A stretch of 64,000 nt of DNA from Pseudomonas fluorescens (GCF_001902145.1 NZ_MRST01000020.1:62001-126000), one strand, 5' to 3'. Positions 35,464 to 45,395 are shown, counted from the stretch's first letter. Translations and numbers: made by a program. The notes: a model not told the origin generated them from the sequence alone.

Positions 35464-36795
35464 TCAGAATACCCCGGCCTTTTTCCACTCCAGATAGCGC
35501 GTGATCAGCCCGGCACCCAGCGCCGATGGCAAGGTATCGAGCACCGACAGCCCATGGGCACTCAAGCGATCATGGCGTTGGTTGCGGGTGTTGAGGTAAT
35601 CGATCGTGCCGCTGTAAGCCAGCGCTTCGGGCAATGTCTGCACAGGCGCCTGGCGTAGTTGGTCGAGGACTTCTTCCCTCAGGCTGGCCACCAGTACCCG
35701 GTGATGCCTGCCGATACGCTGGACGGCAGCCATCAGCGCTTCATCCTCCTCATCCCGCAGGTTGGTGACGATGATCACCAGCGCCCGGCGTTTTTGACGT
35801 GCCAGCAACTGGCTGGCGGCCGCCTGGTAGTCGGCGGTTTTTCGCGTGGTCTGCAGGTCATAGACCGCATTGAGCAACAGGTTCAATTGGCCACTGCCCT
35901 TGACCGGCTTCAGGTAGCGCGGCTGGTCGCTGGCAAACGTGCACAGCCCTACGGCATCGCCCTGTCGCAAGGCAACGTAGCTCAGCAGCAGGCAGGCATT
36001 GAGTGCGTGGTCGAAATGGGACAGTTCATCATCCTGGCTGCGCATGTGCTGGCCGCAATCGAGCATGAACACGATTTGCTGGTCGCGTTCATCCTGATAT
36101 TCCCGGGCAATGGGCGTTCGTTGGCGGGCGGTGGCTTTCCAGTCGATCTGGCGCAGGCTGTCACCTTCACGAAACTCGCGCAGTTGATGAAACTCCAGGC
36201 CTAATCCTCGCCGCTGATGTTGGCGCACGCCCAGTTGGCTCAGCCAGTTATCCACACCCCGCAACTGCGCACCGTATAAACGTGCGAAATCCGGGTAAAC
36301 ACGGGTGGCATCGTGGGTTTCGACCCAGCGTCGTGCCGACCACAGCCCCAGTGGGCTGGGCAGCAGCAGTTCGCAGCGACTGAAATGGAAGTGCCCGCGG
36401 CGCAAGGGGCGCACGCGATAGCCCAGCTCAGCACGTTCACCGGGGCGTAGTTGAATGGATTGAGGCAGGTTCTCTAGGCTCAGGCCGTCGGGCACGTGAT
36501 CAAACACCTGCACGGTCAGTGGTTGTGGATAGTCGTGCTCCAGGCTCAGGCGTATTTCTTCCCAGCGCCCCAGCGCCAGGCTGCCGGGCAATATCCTGTA
36601 CACCCAGGCCGTAGGTCGGCGACGCAAGCGTGCGGCATCCAGCATCGCCAACAGCAACAGGGCCAGCAGAAGGCCCCAGGCCACGGAATGCAAGGTGGCG
36701 GGTACTTTCAACTGCAACGCTGCCGAGGCACCCAGCAGGGTGCTCAGTCCGAGCAGAACGCTCAGCCAGGTCAGGAGCAGACGGGTCGGTTTCAT
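35464..36795 (-). CDS. DUF58 protein (MoxR-associated, vWA-like)
   Basis: 443 residues from ATG 36795 (MKPTRLLLTWLSVLLGL); the frame is open to 37110 only over the MoxR coding sequence. Two hydrophobic segments lie at about residues 5-50. The DUF58 core has the GLEFHQLREFREGDSLRQIDWKATARQRTPIAREY motif (about 200-240) and a vWA-like IVFMLDCGQHM, a degenerate MIDAS-type motif. It is last in the operon, 7 nt after the MoxR stop. MoxR/DUF58 pairs are thought to act as a chaperone plus a metal- or substrate-binding partner in envelope protein maturation. Confidence 0.9.
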   Translation of the reverse strand: MKPTRLLLTWLSVLLGLSTLLGASAALQLKVPATLHSVAWGLLLALLLLAMLDAARLRRRPTAWVYRILPGSLALGRWEEIRLSLEHDYPQPLTVQVFDHVPDGLSLENLPQSIQLRPGERAELGYRVRPLRRGHFHFSRCELLLPSPLGLWSARRWVETHDATRVYPDFARLYGAQLRGVDNWLSQLGVRQHQRRGLGLEFHQLREFREGDSLRQIDWKATARQRTPIAREYQDERDQQIVFMLDCGQHMRSQDDELSHFDHALNACLLLSYVALRQGDAVGLCTFASDQPRYLKPVKGSGQLNLLLNAVYDLQTTRKTADYQAAASQLLARQKRRALVIIVTNLRDEEDEALMAAVQRIGRHHRVLVASLREEVLDQLRQAPVQTLPEALAYSGTIDYLNTRNQRHDRLSAHGLSVLDTLPSALGAGLITRYLEWKKAGVF

Positions 36796-36802
36796 GGCTG
36801 CG

Positions 36803-37798
36803 TCATTGCCTTGGTGCCGCAATCTGGTCGAGTAACTGCTGGAGCACCTGGTCGACTTCCAAGCCGTCGATGTCCAGTTCTGGTGCGATGCGTACCCGGT
36901 GACGCAGTACCGCCAGGGCGCAGCCCTTGATGTCATCGGGGGTGACGAATTCGCCACCGCGCAACAGCGCACGGGCACGGGCGCCGCGTACCAGGGCGAT
37001 GGAGGCCCTGGGGCCGGCACCGATGGCCAGCCCTGGCCAACTGCGCGTGGCACGGGCCAAGCGCACGGCGTAGTCGAGCACCTGCTCATCCAACGGCAAG
37101 TCACTGGCAATTTGCTGTATCCGTACTACGTCCTCGGCTTGCAGCACGGTACGCAACGGCTGCACCTCCAACATGTCTGCCTTGGACGAGCGAGTCACTT
37201 CGCGGACCATATCCAGCTCTTGTAGAGCATCCGGGTAGTCCATTCGCACCTTGAGCATGAAGCGGTCCAGTTCGGCCTCGGGCAGTGGGTAGGTGCCTTC
37301 CTGTTCGATAGGGTTCTGGGTCGCCAGCACCATGAAGGGCTGGCCGATGGGCAACGCCTCGCCCTCCAGGGTCACTTGACGTTCCTGCATGGCTTCCAGC
37401 AGCGCTGCCTGGGTCTTGGCCGGCGCACGGTTGATCTCGTCGGCCAGCAACAGATGGGTGAATAACGGCCCCTTGCGCAGTTTGAACTGTTCGGTCTGCA
37501 GGTCGTAAACGGCGTGGCCGGTGACATCGCTGGGCATCAGGTCCGGGGTGAACTGGATACGCGCGAAATCACCGCCAAAGCAGCGGGCCAGGGCTCGTAC
37601 CAGCAAGGTCTTGCCCAGGCCAGGCACGCCTTCCAGCAGTACGTGGCCGCCTGCGATCAAGGCGGTGAGCACGTCGTCAATCACAAGGTCCTGGCCAATC
37701 ACGGCCTTGCGCAATTCCACGCGCAGCGCCTGGGCCTGCTGGCTGGCATGCTGAAGGTTTTCGGCGGTCAGGGTGGTGGCCAGTGGAGAGTCGCTCAT
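36803..37798 (-). CDS. MoxR-family AAA+ ATPase
   Basis: 331 residues. Walker A GVPGLGKT at about residue 57, Walker [11 protein letters not shown], sensor 1 [22 protein letters not shown] (the MoxR signature) and a C-terminal lid domain. It is a cytoplasmic chaperone-like ATPase acting with the DUF58 partner. The start overlaps the stop of the DUF4350 gene by 4 nt. It is fifth of six genes running RDD, SpoIIM, DUF4129, DUF4350, MoxR, DUF58. Confidence 0.95.
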   Translation of the reverse strand: MSDSPLATTLTAENLQHASQQAQALRVELRKAVIGQDLVIDDVLTALIAGGHVLLEGVPGLGKTLLVRALARCFGGDFARIQFTPDLMPSDVTGHAVYDLQTEQFKLRKGPLFTHLLLADEINRAPAKTQAALLEAMQERQVTLEGEALPIGQPFMVLATQNPIEQEGTYPLPEAELDRFMLKVRMDYPDALQELDMVREVTRSSKADMLEVQPLRTVLQAEDVVRIQQIASDLPLDEQVLDYAVRLARATRSWPGLAIGAGPRASIALVRGARARALLRGGEFVTPDDIKGCALAVLRHRVRIAPELDIDGLEVDQVLQQLLDQIAAPRQ

Positions 37799-38952
37799 AA
37801 GGCATTCCTGAGGGTTTGCAGGTGCGCCACCTGACGGCTGAAGTCGGCACTGGAGAGCCGCTTCAGCGCAACGGGCTCAAGCGCCTGGCTGATGATGTGA
37901 GGGGGTTGTCGCGTAAGGTGTTCCAGCACCTGCCGTTGCCCTGCCGCATTGAGGTGTTCGAACCCGGGATGACGTCGCCGGGCTGCGCGCAGAATGTCGT
38001 GTTGCAAGGCTTGCAGCAAAGTGCCCTGGCCGCTGCGGCGCAACAGGAAGTCCGCGCTGGCCTTCAAGTGTTCCTGCAGTTGGCGACGTGCCTTGGGCGC
38101 CGGTGCCTGGATCGGGCCGTGGCGCATGCCTGCCTGCCACAGCCCCAGGGCAACCAGCGCAATCAGGGCGACGAGGGCCTGGGGGAAATAACGGAACAAC
38201 AGGGTAAACAGATCGTCCGTGTCGCTGTTGAACAGCAAGGTGACGTCGGTGCCCTGGTTCAGATACCACAGCAACCAGGCGTTATCATGTTTGCCGATAT
38301 TGGTGGTTGTCCACAGGTCGCTGTCGGTGATCACCGTTACGTGGCCTTGCCCGAGGTCAAGTTGCATCAGGTGGCTGGACTTGGCGCTGTTGGCGGAAAA
38401 CTGCGCCAGGTGCTTGGGGTCGGTGAGGTTGAAGTCGGTGTCAAAACTGAAGTACGCCGGGGCGGTTTCGTTGTCGACATAGAGCTTGGTCAGGTCCGGC
38501 TTGGTTTTTTTACGCGGTGGCGCGGGTTCGTCGAAGGTTTCGCTCAGGGCTTGGCGGATTGTGAGGCGATCAAGCAGCAGGTCACCGCTTGTGCCGGTTT
38601 CCTCATCCCATAATGCTTCGGCGACTAATAGCAGGTGGCCACCGGCTTTTGCCCAGCCCAGCAGTTGTTCGACCTGGCGCGGGGTCATGTTGCTGCGCTC
38701 CCCCAGCAGCAACAGGCTATGGCCTTTGGCAGGCAGGTCGGCGAGTCGTTCAAGGCCATTGGCGTGCGCCACCGCCACGCCTTGCTGGCGCAGAAAGTGC
38801 TCGGCGGCCAGGTAAGGGTTGGCGCGTGCCTCTGGCGAAGGGCCGCGATCTACCACTTCGTCGTAGGGAGTTGCCTTGTGCCAGACATATAGGCTGCCCG
38901 CACCCAACAGGCACGCCAGCAACAGCGCTGTCCACAATAACGCCCGGTTCAT
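37795..38952 (-). CDS. DUF4350 membrane protein of the MoxR operon
   Basis: 385 residues. An N-terminal TM helix (residues 4-22), then a DUF4350 domain (about 40-220) with a GATase-like fold pattern (GHSLLLLGERSNMTPRQVEQLLGWAKAGGHLLLVAE), a second TM near residue 255 (LVALIALVALGLWQAG) and a helical C-terminal tail. DUF4350 occurs with MoxR systems; its role is unknown. It overlaps DUF4129 and MoxR by 4 nt on each side. Confidence 0.87.
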   Translation of the reverse strand: MNRALLWTALLLACLLGAGSLYVWHKATPYDEVVDRGPSPEARANPYLAAEHFLRQQGVAVAHANGLERLADLPAKGHSLLLLGERSNMTPRQVEQLLGWAKAGGHLLLVAEALWDEETGTSGDLLLDRLTIRQALSETFDEPAPPRKKTKPDLTKLYVDNETAPAYFSFDTDFNLTDPKHLAQFSANSAKSSHLMQLDLGQGHVTVITDSDLWTTTNIGKHDNAWLLWYLNQGTDVTLLFNSDTDDLFTLLFRYFPQALVALIALVALGLWQAGMRHGPIQAPAPKARRQLQEHLKASADFLLRRSGQGTLLQALQHDILRAARRRHPGFEHLNAAGQRQVLEHLTRQPPHIISQALEPVALKRLSSADFSRQVAHLQTLRNAL

Positions 38953-40478
38953 TGGCTCGCTCCGTCACTGAAAAGAGCACGCCAGTCGCTGCACAGTTTC
39001 TGTTGGGCTGAAGAGGGCGGCAGACGGTGACCATAGGCCAGGTTTTGCCAGTGGCGTGTCAGTTCGTCGCTGAACGCCAGTAATTGCGGTTGTTGCAAAC
39101 GATGAACGCGCTCCAGCACCTGCCCCTCGGTATCGGCGCTTGTCAGTGGCAGGTCGAACTCATGCAACAGCCGGCTGAGCAACCCGCGATACAGCAGGCC
39201 AAGGGCTTCCCGTGGCTGGGTGGGCCATAGCTGTTCGGCGGTGCTGGCGATGTCTTCGGGCAATGTCTCGGCGCCCAGCTCCAGCCCGAACAGCTGAGCG
39301 GGAGCGGATGAGGGGGCGGTAGTGCGAGTGGGTCCAAGGCGGCTGACGAACGTGCGCAACCATTCACGGTAACGCCAGAACACCAGGGCCAGGCCGCCAA
39401 TCACAAGGCTCCAGAGCAGTATTTCCAAGGTTTTGGCGACGTATTTGAAGGTGTCGCTGTTAAGGTTGTCGAGCAGTGCCTGGAGCCAGCCAGGTAATTT
39501 GCCGTCGCCCTTGGCCTTGTTTTTAACCGGCGCTTTTTCTTCGCCAAACCGATAGCGTGTGACGGTTTCCGGGTTCTTGAAAGGTGGCTTTTCCAGCAAT
39601 GCCTGGATGGATTGGCTGGCGGCCTGGGTGCTAAGTGGCTTATGGGCTGTGGTTTCATCTGCCATGGTCGGTGGGCTGACTTGTAGCAGTGCCAGGCCAA
39701 CGACCAGCAACAACAGCGGTGCAACGTTGCTCAGGCGCTGGCGCAGGCGACGGAATACCAGTTCCAGGTCCCAGGCCTCCAGCACCGTGCGGCGGTTGAG
39801 GTACAGGCTGAAGCCACAGGCGACGTAGATGGGTTCCCAGAACACCAGGACCAGCGCATAGAAGGCATTGCTCAGGTGCTCAAGCCAAAGCACGTCCGAG
39901 CCTGATGCCAGTACCAGCCGTTGCCAGTCCCAGTCCAGTTCAACCTGTTGCGGGATGAAGAGATAGAACAGGGCCATGCCGCCAAACCACAGGCCGATTT
40001 CCAGGTGCACGCCGATCGTCGTCAGCCAGCGTGCGGCGCCAGCGTTATGTTGCAGCAACACTCCAAGGCGCCGTTGACGTGCGTCACCGTCCAGGCCTTC
40101 CAGTTGGCTGACGGGCAGGGTGAAGCTGCGGCTCATGCTCAGCCGCCTCCAGGTCAGGCTGGCGAACAGTTGCCCCTTGAGCAACTGCGGCCAATGGCGA
40201 ACGGCCTGTTTGAGGCTGGGGCGCTCACCAAACAGAGCCTGGGAAAGAATGTACAGCGGCAAGCGGTCGAAGGCCGGCTTGAGCCACCAGAACAGGAACA
40301 TGACCAAAGACGGGTAATTCCAGAGCAGTACCGTCAACAGGCTGAATACCGGCAGGCTTACCAGCGCCCAACTGCCCATCAGCAGGACACGGTGTTCCCT
40401 GGCCATCAGCACACCCAGGTCCATGGCTTCCCAGGAAGTGCGCGGGCGAATCACTACGCTGGCGTCAGTCAGGCGCAT
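38949..40478 (-). CDS. DUF4129 membrane protein of the MoxR operon
   Basis: 509 residues. Several TM segments lie in the first half (about 35-70, 155-175, 195-220, 245-265) and one near 355-370. The C-terminal DUF4129 domain follows (WPTQPREALGLLYRGLLSRLLHEFDLPLTSADTEGQVLERV), a region compared with transglutaminase-associated tails. It is an integral inner-membrane protein of unknown function. The 3' end overlaps the DUF4350 start and the 5' end overlaps the SpoIIM gene by 14 nt. Confidence 0.87.
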   Translation of the reverse strand: MRLTDASVVIRPRTSWEAMDLGVLMAREHRVLLMGSWALVSLPVFSLLTVLLWNYPSLVMFLFWWLKPAFDRLPLYILSQALFGERPSLKQAVRHWPQLLKGQLFASLTWRRLSMSRSFTLPVSQLEGLDGDARQRRLGVLLQHNAGAARWLTTIGVHLEIGLWFGGMALFYLFIPQQVELDWDWQRLVLASGSDVLWLEHLSNAFYALVLVFWEPIYVACGFSLYLNRRTVLEAWDLELVFRRLRQRLSNVAPLLLLVVGLALLQVSPPTMADETTAHKPLSTQAASQSIQALLEKPPFKNPETVTRYRFGEEKAPVKNKAKGDGKLPGWLQALLDNLNSDTFKYVAKTLEILLWSLVIGGLALVFWRYREWLRTFVSRLGPTRTTAPSSAPAQLFGLELGAETLPEDIASTAEQLWPTQPREALGLLYRGLLSRLLHEFDLPLTSADTEGQVLERVHRLQQPQLLAFSDELTRHWQNLAYGHRLPPSSAQQKLCSDWRALFSDGASQ

Positions 40479-41445
40479 GGCGACTCCGCCCGGCCAGGGT
40501 CAGGTAAGCGGCCACCAGCAGCCAGAGCGCGACGCCTACTGCGTATTTGATCCAGGGCTCAATGCGAGTGGTTGAGGACCAGTAGGCTTCGATAAAGGCG
40601 GCGATCAACAGGAACACCATGACACCGCAAAGCATCCGTACGCTTTTGCGTGCGGCCAGGCGCAGGGCTTCGCTGCGCGCCAAGCGCCCGGGGGCGACCA
40701 GTGACCAGCCCAGTTGCAATCCTGCGGCACCGGCCAGTGTGATGGCGCTCAGCTCGAATGCGCCGTGACCAATGACAAACGACCAGAAGGTTTGGCCATA
40801 GCCAATGTCGGTAAGGTGCCCGGAGACCGCACCTATGACCAAACCGTTGAAAATAAGGAAGAACGCACTGCCCAGGCCAAACAACAGGCCGGCGGCAAAG
40901 GTCTGGAAGGCGATGCCGATGTTGTGCATCACGTAATAGCCAAACATCATCCAGTCTTCGCTGGCGGCACGTTCGGCAGCGCGGCCCAGGCGGCTGGCGT
41001 CGGGGTTGTACATGCCCTGCATCTCGGCCACCTGCTGGGGGCTGATGATGCTGTAGACCAGGTCGGGGAACAGGTACACCAGCAGGGCTATCCCCACCAG
41101 GCTGCCAAAGAACAGCAGGCCGGCGATCAGCACGAAGCGCCATTGTTCGCGTACCAGGCGCGGGAAGTCGGCGAGAAGAAACGCCAGTATGTTTGCTGTC
41201 AGATGGCTGCGATGACGATACAGTTGTTGATGGCCACGCAGTGCCAGTTGTTGCAACGGATCGATCAGGTAACTGCTGTAGCCGCGTTGCTGAGCCAGGG
41301 CCAGGTGTTGACACAGGCGTCGATATTGATGCGGGAAGTCGGCAACATCGGCGGCCTTGGCTTTACCTTGCTCCAGTTGCTTCAACTGCTCGGCGAAGGT
41401 TTGCCATTGATGCTGGTGGCGGCTTTCAAAAAGGCTTTGCTTCAT
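40465..41445 (-). CDS. Stage II sporulation protein M-like (SpoIIM) membrane protein
   Basis: 326 residues. A cytoplasmic N-terminal helical part (to about residue 100), then four to five TM segments. The SpoIIM segments are NIGIAFQTFAAGLLFGLGSAFFLIFNGLVIGAV and GHGAFELSAITLAGAAGLQLG. The family is named from Bacillus peptidoglycan remodelling but occurs widely in MoxR operons of non-sporulating bacteria. It overlaps the RDD gene by 4 nt (ATGA). Confidence 0.9.
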   Translation of the reverse strand: MKQSLFESRHQHQWQTFAEQLKQLEQGKAKAADVADFPHQYRRLCQHLALAQQRGYSSYLIDPLQQLALRGHQQLYRHRSHLTANILAFLLADFPRLVREQWRFVLIAGLLFFGSLVGIALLVYLFPDLVYSIISPQQVAEMQGMYNPDASRLGRAAERAASEDWMMFGYYVMHNIGIAFQTFAAGLLFGLGSAFFLIFNGLVIGAVSGHLTDIGYGQTFWSFVIGHGAFELSAITLAGAAGLQLGWSLVAPGRLARSEALRLAARKSVRMLCGVMVFLLIAAFIEAYWSSTTRIEPWIKYAVGVALWLLVAAYLTLAGRSRHAPD

Positions 41446-42134
41446 GTCGGCCCCAACAAACCACGGGCTACACCGTTGAGTTGCTCCACGGCACGCGGCG
41501 CAGACACCTGCAGGGGCCCTGCGAGAATGGCGGCCAGTTCATGCACCCGTTCGGCCGAGAGTTCGGCCTGGCGTTCGGCGAAACCGAGGATGGCCCGCTG
41601 TTCGCTCAGCTCCAGTGCGAAGGGCAGGCGCAGGGCGGATGCTTGAGGGATGCTTGGACGTACCAGCGGCAGCTCGCGGTAGACCACCAGCGTACCTGCC
41701 GCCAGGTCGCCGAGCCGCTTGAAGTGCGGATGCTGCAGGCAACTGATCGCGCCGAGGAAATAACCGAAGGGCAGCATGTCGACAAAGCGCAGCAGGTTGC
41801 GGATCAATGATGCCGACCAGCCAATGGGCGTGCCGTCATCCTGCACCACGCGCAGGCCCATGACCTGCTTGCCCGGCGAGCAGCCCTGGTTGAGCACTTC
41901 GAACAACACCATGTACCACCAGCTCACCAGGAACAGCAGCAGCGAACCCAGCCCGATCCCCACATTGCCGAGCAGCGCCAGCGGCACTAGCAGGATACCC
42001 ATGATGATCCCTCGCACGCCCAGGTCGAATGCGAAGGCCAATGCCCGAGAGGGCAGGCCAGCAGGGCGCAGGGGCAGGTCGATGCCCTCTGGTGTTTCTA
42101 TCTGATAGTGGGTATCCAAAGGCGTAGATGGCAT
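41442..42134 (-). CDS. RDD-family membrane protein, first gene of the MoxR operon
   Basis: 230 residues. The N-terminal RDD domain has SRALAFAFDLGVRG followed by two or three TM helices (GIIMGILLVPLALLGNVGIGL; LLLFLVSWWYMVLFEVLNQG) and GCSPGKQVMGLRVVQDDGTPIG. The soluble C-terminal tail is about 80 residues. The function of the family is unknown; some act as ion exchangers. It starts the six-gene operon and diverges from sbcB with a 167-bp spacer that should hold both promoters. Confidence 0.9.
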   Translation of the reverse strand: MPSTPLDTHYQIETPEGIDLPLRPAGLPSRALAFAFDLGVRGIIMGILLVPLALLGNVGIGLGSLLLFLVSWWYMVLFEVLNQGCSPGKQVMGLRVVQDDGTPIGWSASLIRNLLRFVDMLPFGYFLGAISCLQHPHFKRLGDLAAGTLVVYRELPLVRPSIPQASALRLPFALELSEQRAILGFAERQAELSAERVHELAAILAGPLQVSAPRAVEQLNGVARGLLGPT

Positions 42135-42301
42135 TGCGATCCTTGGCAGTGCGAGGCGACTTGAGAGACACGGATGCTAGCAGTGTCGACGGTGGAAGCA
42201 ACCACCCGAGGTTTTTCTGGGTATTTATACAGTAAGGTATCGCTGGCCCCGAACGCCTTGCAGCGCCTAGACTTTGTCGGTCTTCAGCACAGGAATAGCC
42301 C

Positions 42302-43729
42302 GTGACCTCGATTTTCTGGTACGACTATGAAACCACCGGCATCAACCCGCGCAACGATCGTCCGCTCCAGGTAGCCGGTATCCGCACCGACCTTGAGCTC
42401 AATGAGGTCGGTGCGCCGATCAATCTTTATTGCCAGCCCAGCGACGATATCCTGCCTCACCCGGCAGCGTGCGCGATCACGGGCATCACGCCGGGTGTCC
42501 TCGCCGAGAAGGGCCTTGCCGAAGCCGATTTCATGACTCGGGTGCACGCCGAGCTGGCCGCGCCAGGTACCTGCGGCGCCGGCTACAACACCCTGCGATT
42601 CGACGATGAAATGACGCGCTACAGTCTGTACCGCAATTTTTTCGACCCGTATGCGCGCGAGTGGCAGGGCGGCAACAGCCGCTGGGACTTGATCGATGTG
42701 ATGCGCACCGCCTACGCCCTGCGGCCGGAGGGGATCAACTGGCCCGAGCAGGATGGGCGTGTGACCCTCAAGCTCGAACGCTTGACCGAGGCCAACGGCA
42801 TCGACCATGGCCAGGCCCATGACGCGTTGTCGGATGTGCGTGCAACCATCGCCCTGGCGCGGTTGGTCCGGGAGAAACAACCGAAGTTGTATGAGTGGTT
42901 GTTTCAACTGCGCAGCAAACAGCGGGTCATGGATCAGGTGCGGTTGTTGCAACCGATGGTGCATATCTCCGGGCGATTCTCTGCCGAGCGCCATTACCTT
43001 GGCGTGGTCTTGCCCCTGGCCTGGCACCCGCGCAATCGCAATGCCTTGATCGTTTGTGACCTGGGGCTCGATCCACAAGGGCTGTTGGACCTGGATGCGG
43101 CGACCCTGCGCCAGCGTCTCTACACGCGCCGCGATGAGCTGGCCGAAGGTGAGCTGCCGGTTCCGCTCAAGTTGCTGCATATCAACCGCTGCCCGGTGGT
43201 TGCGCCGTTGAAGGTGCTGCGCCCTCAAGACCTTGAGCGCCTTCAATTGGATAAGGAAGCTTGCCTCGCGCGGGCGCTGCGGCTAACTGACGCACAGGAA
43301 GTTTGGCGGGACAAGTTAGCGGCCATTTATGCCGAGGAAGACTTTGCGTCGAACTCGGACCCGGAGCAGCAGCTCTACGATGGTTTTATGGGTGACCGTG
43401 ACCGCCGTTTATGTGAGCAAGTTCGCATGGCAGAGCCCGCGCAATTAGCCCGTCAGCAGTGGCCGTTCGATGATCATCGTTTGCCGGAATTATTATTTCG
43501 CTACCGGGCGCGTAACTTTCCTGAAACCTTGAACAATGAGGAGCAACAACGCTGGAAACTTTTCTGTCAGCAACGTTTGTCGGATGCACAGTGGGGGGCG
43601 CCGAATACCCTGTTGGCATTTAAGCAGGCACGTGAGGAGTTGGCGGTTAGTGCTACATCGTTTCAGTGCCAGGTACTGGCGCAATGGCAGGACTATGTGG
43701 ATTCCTTAGCGGCGCGCCTGAATCTGTAG
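42302..43729 (+). CDS. sbcB: Exodeoxyribonuclease I
   Basis: 475 residues, GTG start with AGGAAT upstream. The DEDDh exonuclease residues are visible: FWYDYETTG (Asp8, Glu10) and HDALSDV near residue 180. SH3-like and helical C-terminal domains of ExoI follow. It degrades single-stranded DNA 3' to 5' and acts in recombination and mismatch repair. It converges with mvaT across a shared bidirectional terminator. Confidence 0.95.
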   Translation: MTSIFWYDYETTGINPRNDRPLQVAGIRTDLELNEVGAPINLYCQPSDDILPHPAACAITGITPGVLAEKGLAEADFMTRVHAELAAPGTCGAGYNTLRFDDEMTRYSLYRNFFDPYAREWQGGNSRWDLIDVMRTAYALRPEGINWPEQDGRVTLKLERLTEANGIDHGQAHDALSDVRATIALARLVREKQPKLYEWLFQLRSKQRVMDQVRLLQPMVHISGRFSAERHYLGVVLPLAWHPRNRNALIVCDLGLDPQGLLDLDAATLRQRLYTRRDELAEGELPVPLKLLHINRCPVVAPLKVLRPQDLERLQLDKEACLARALRLTDAQEVWRDKLAAIYAEEDFASNSDPEQQLYDGFMGDRDRRLCEQVRMAEPAQLARQQWPFDDHRLPELLFRYRARNFPETLNNEEQQRWKLFCQQRLSDAQWGAPNTLLAFKQAREELAVSATSFQCQVLAQWQDYVDSLAARLNL

Positions 43730-43757
43730 GCGCATAACTACAGAATATTCAGACAAT

Positions 43758-43784
43758 AAAAAACGCCAGCAAGCTGGCGTTTTT
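43758..43784. terminator. Bidirectional terminator between sbcB and mvaT
   Basis: A perfect 10-bp stem (aaacgccagc / gctggcgttt) with A-run before and T-run after, usable from both directions. Confidence 0.9.
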
Positions 43785-43819
43785 CATGTGTGACGTATCG
43801 GGTGAACGTCCGACCGGGC

Positions 43820-44194
43820 TTAGCCCAGCAGGGTTGCCCAACCTTCAACTACGTCACCGCCCCACTTGGCTTTCCACTCTTTCAGAGTTTTGTGGTTGCC
43901 ACCTTTGGTTTCAATCACTTCGCCGTTGTGTGGGTTTTTGTATTGCTTGACCTTGCGAGCACGCTTGGTGCCGGTAGTTTTCACAGCGCCGCGAGGTGCT
44001 TTAACTTTCGACTCTGGATCCAGCAGCGCGATGATGTCACGCAGGGATTTGGAGTATTCACCCATCAGGGTGCGCAATTTGCCTTCGAATTCCAGCTCGG
44101 TTTTCAGCTTGTCGTCTTCGGACAGGTTCTTCAAACGGGCTTGCAGCTCTTTGATAGCTTCTTCGGTGGCGCGGTATTCGTTGATCAGTGACAT
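43820..44194 (-). CDS. mvaT: H-NS-like xenogeneic silencer MvaT
   Basis: 124 residues. The N-terminal half is a coiled coil for dimer and oligomer formation (INEYRATEEAIKELQARLKNL). The C-terminal DNA-binding domain has the basic TKRARKVKQYKNPHNGEV stretch, the KGGN minor-groove loop and the terminal KWGGDVVEGWATLLG. It coats AT-rich DNA and silences acquired genes, phase-variable fimbriae and virulence functions. Position between sbcB and purU is as in P. aeruginosa (recalled). The upstream region is unusually AT-rich, which may allow autoregulation. Confidence 0.95.
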   Translation of the reverse strand: MSLINEYRATEEAIKELQARLKNLSEDDKLKTELEFEGKLRTLMGEYSKSLRDIIALLDPESKVKAPRGAVKTTGTKRARKVKQYKNPHNGEVIETKGGNHKTLKEWKAKWGGDVVEGWATLLG

Positions 44195-44546
44195 GTGGAC
44201 TACCTTATGTAGAACGCTGATTGACAGGGTGAGTGGCCTAATAATAGTCAGGCAATTTCATCAAGTAAACATTTAAGACGGTATTTAGGTGAATGATGTT
44301 GAATGTGTGTGAGAAAACCTGGCCGATGAGTTAATTAGTAAGCGTTATGCGCAAAAGATAATCGCCTTAATTTTTTGCTACCGGCCTGAGCATGCCGTTG
44401 TATCGTCATATAGCGGTGGTAAAACCTTACACGATTAAGGGGTGTTACCACGGCCATGCCTCAAGATAAGGTGCAAGGGAATACTGCAGTTTTTCTGCGT
44501 AATCGCTAGAATAGCGGCCTTTGTGAAGTTCTGGAGTTTCCCCCTA
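44195..44546. other. AT-rich divergent region between mvaT and purU
   Basis: 352 bp with markedly more A/T than the surroundings, especially 44250-44400. It contains the mvaT promoter (44241-44269), a long mvaT upstream region suited to MvaT binding and the purU ribosome site (CTGGAG). No open frame looks like a gene. Confidence 0.6.
44241..44269 (-). promoter_or_regulatory. Probable sigma-70 promoter of mvaT
   Basis: On the minus strand -35 TTTACT and -10 TATTAT are separated by 17 bp. The leader to the ATG would be about 40 nt. Confidence 0.55.
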
Positions 44547-45395
44547 ATGCGCACTTTTCGGCTGGTGATTGCTTGCCCGGACCGGGTTGGCATCGTTGCC
44601 AAGGTCAGTAACTTTCTGGCTTCCCATAATGGCTGGATCACCGAGGCGAGCCATCACTCGGACGATCTCAGTGGTTGGTTTTTCATGCGTCACGAAATCC
44701 GTGCCGATACGTTGCCCTTTGGCCTGGAAGCCTTCCGCGAGGCGTTTGCGCCGATTGCCGAAGAGTTTTCGATGACCTGGCACATCACCGATACAGAGCA
44801 GAAGAAACGCGTGGTGCTGATGGCCAGTCGCGAATCCCACTGCCTGGCAGACCTGCTGCACCGCTGGCACAGCGACGAACTCGATTGCGAGATTGCCTGC
44901 GTGATCTCCAACCATGACGACCTGCGCAGCATGGTCGAATGGCATGGCATCCCTTATTACCATGTGCCGGTCAACCCACAGGACAAGGAGCCGGCATTCG
45001 CCGAAGTGTCGCGCCTGGTCAAGCAGCATGACGCGGATGTAGTGGTGCTGGCGCGTTACATGCAGATCCTGCCACCAGAGCTGTGCCGCGAATACGCTGG
45101 CAAGGTGATCAACATTCACCACAGCTTCTTGCCGTCCTTTGTCGGTGCCAAGCCGTATCACCAGGCTTCCCTGCGTGGCGTGAAGCTGATTGGTGCAACC
45201 TGCCACTACGTGACCGAAGAGCTGGACGCCGGCCCGATCATCGAGCAGGACGTGGTGCGCGTCAGCCACAGCGACAGTATTGAAGACATGGTGCGGTTCG
45301 GCCGTGACGTCGAGAAGATGGTGTTGGCCCGTGGCTTGCGCTACCACCTGGAAGATCGCGTGTTGGTGCACGGCAACAAGACCGTGGTCTTCTGA
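44547..45395 (+). CDS. purU: Formyltetrahydrofolate deformylase
   Basis: 282 residues from ATG 44547 (MRTFRLVIACPDRVGIVAKV); the frame is open from 44442 without support. An N-terminal ACT domain (about 1-80) is followed by a formyltransferase-fold domain with the catalytic NIHHSFLPSF (Asn/His) and EELDAGPIIEQD (Asp) segments. It hydrolyses 10-formyl-THF to formate and THF, balancing one-carbon pools. A strong terminator follows. Confidence 0.95.
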   Translation: MRTFRLVIACPDRVGIVAKVSNFLASHNGWITEASHHSDDLSGWFFMRHEIRADTLPFGLEAFREAFAPIAEEFSMTWHITDTEQKKRVVLMASRESHCLADLLHRWHSDELDCEIACVISNHDDLRSMVEWHGIPYYHVPVNPQDKEPAFAEVSRLVKQHDADVVVLARYMQILPPELCREYAGKVINIHHSFLPSFVGAKPYHQASLRGVKLIGATCHYVTEELDAGPIIEQDVVRVSHSDSIEDMVRFGRDVEKMVLARGLRYHLEDRVLVHGNKTVVF

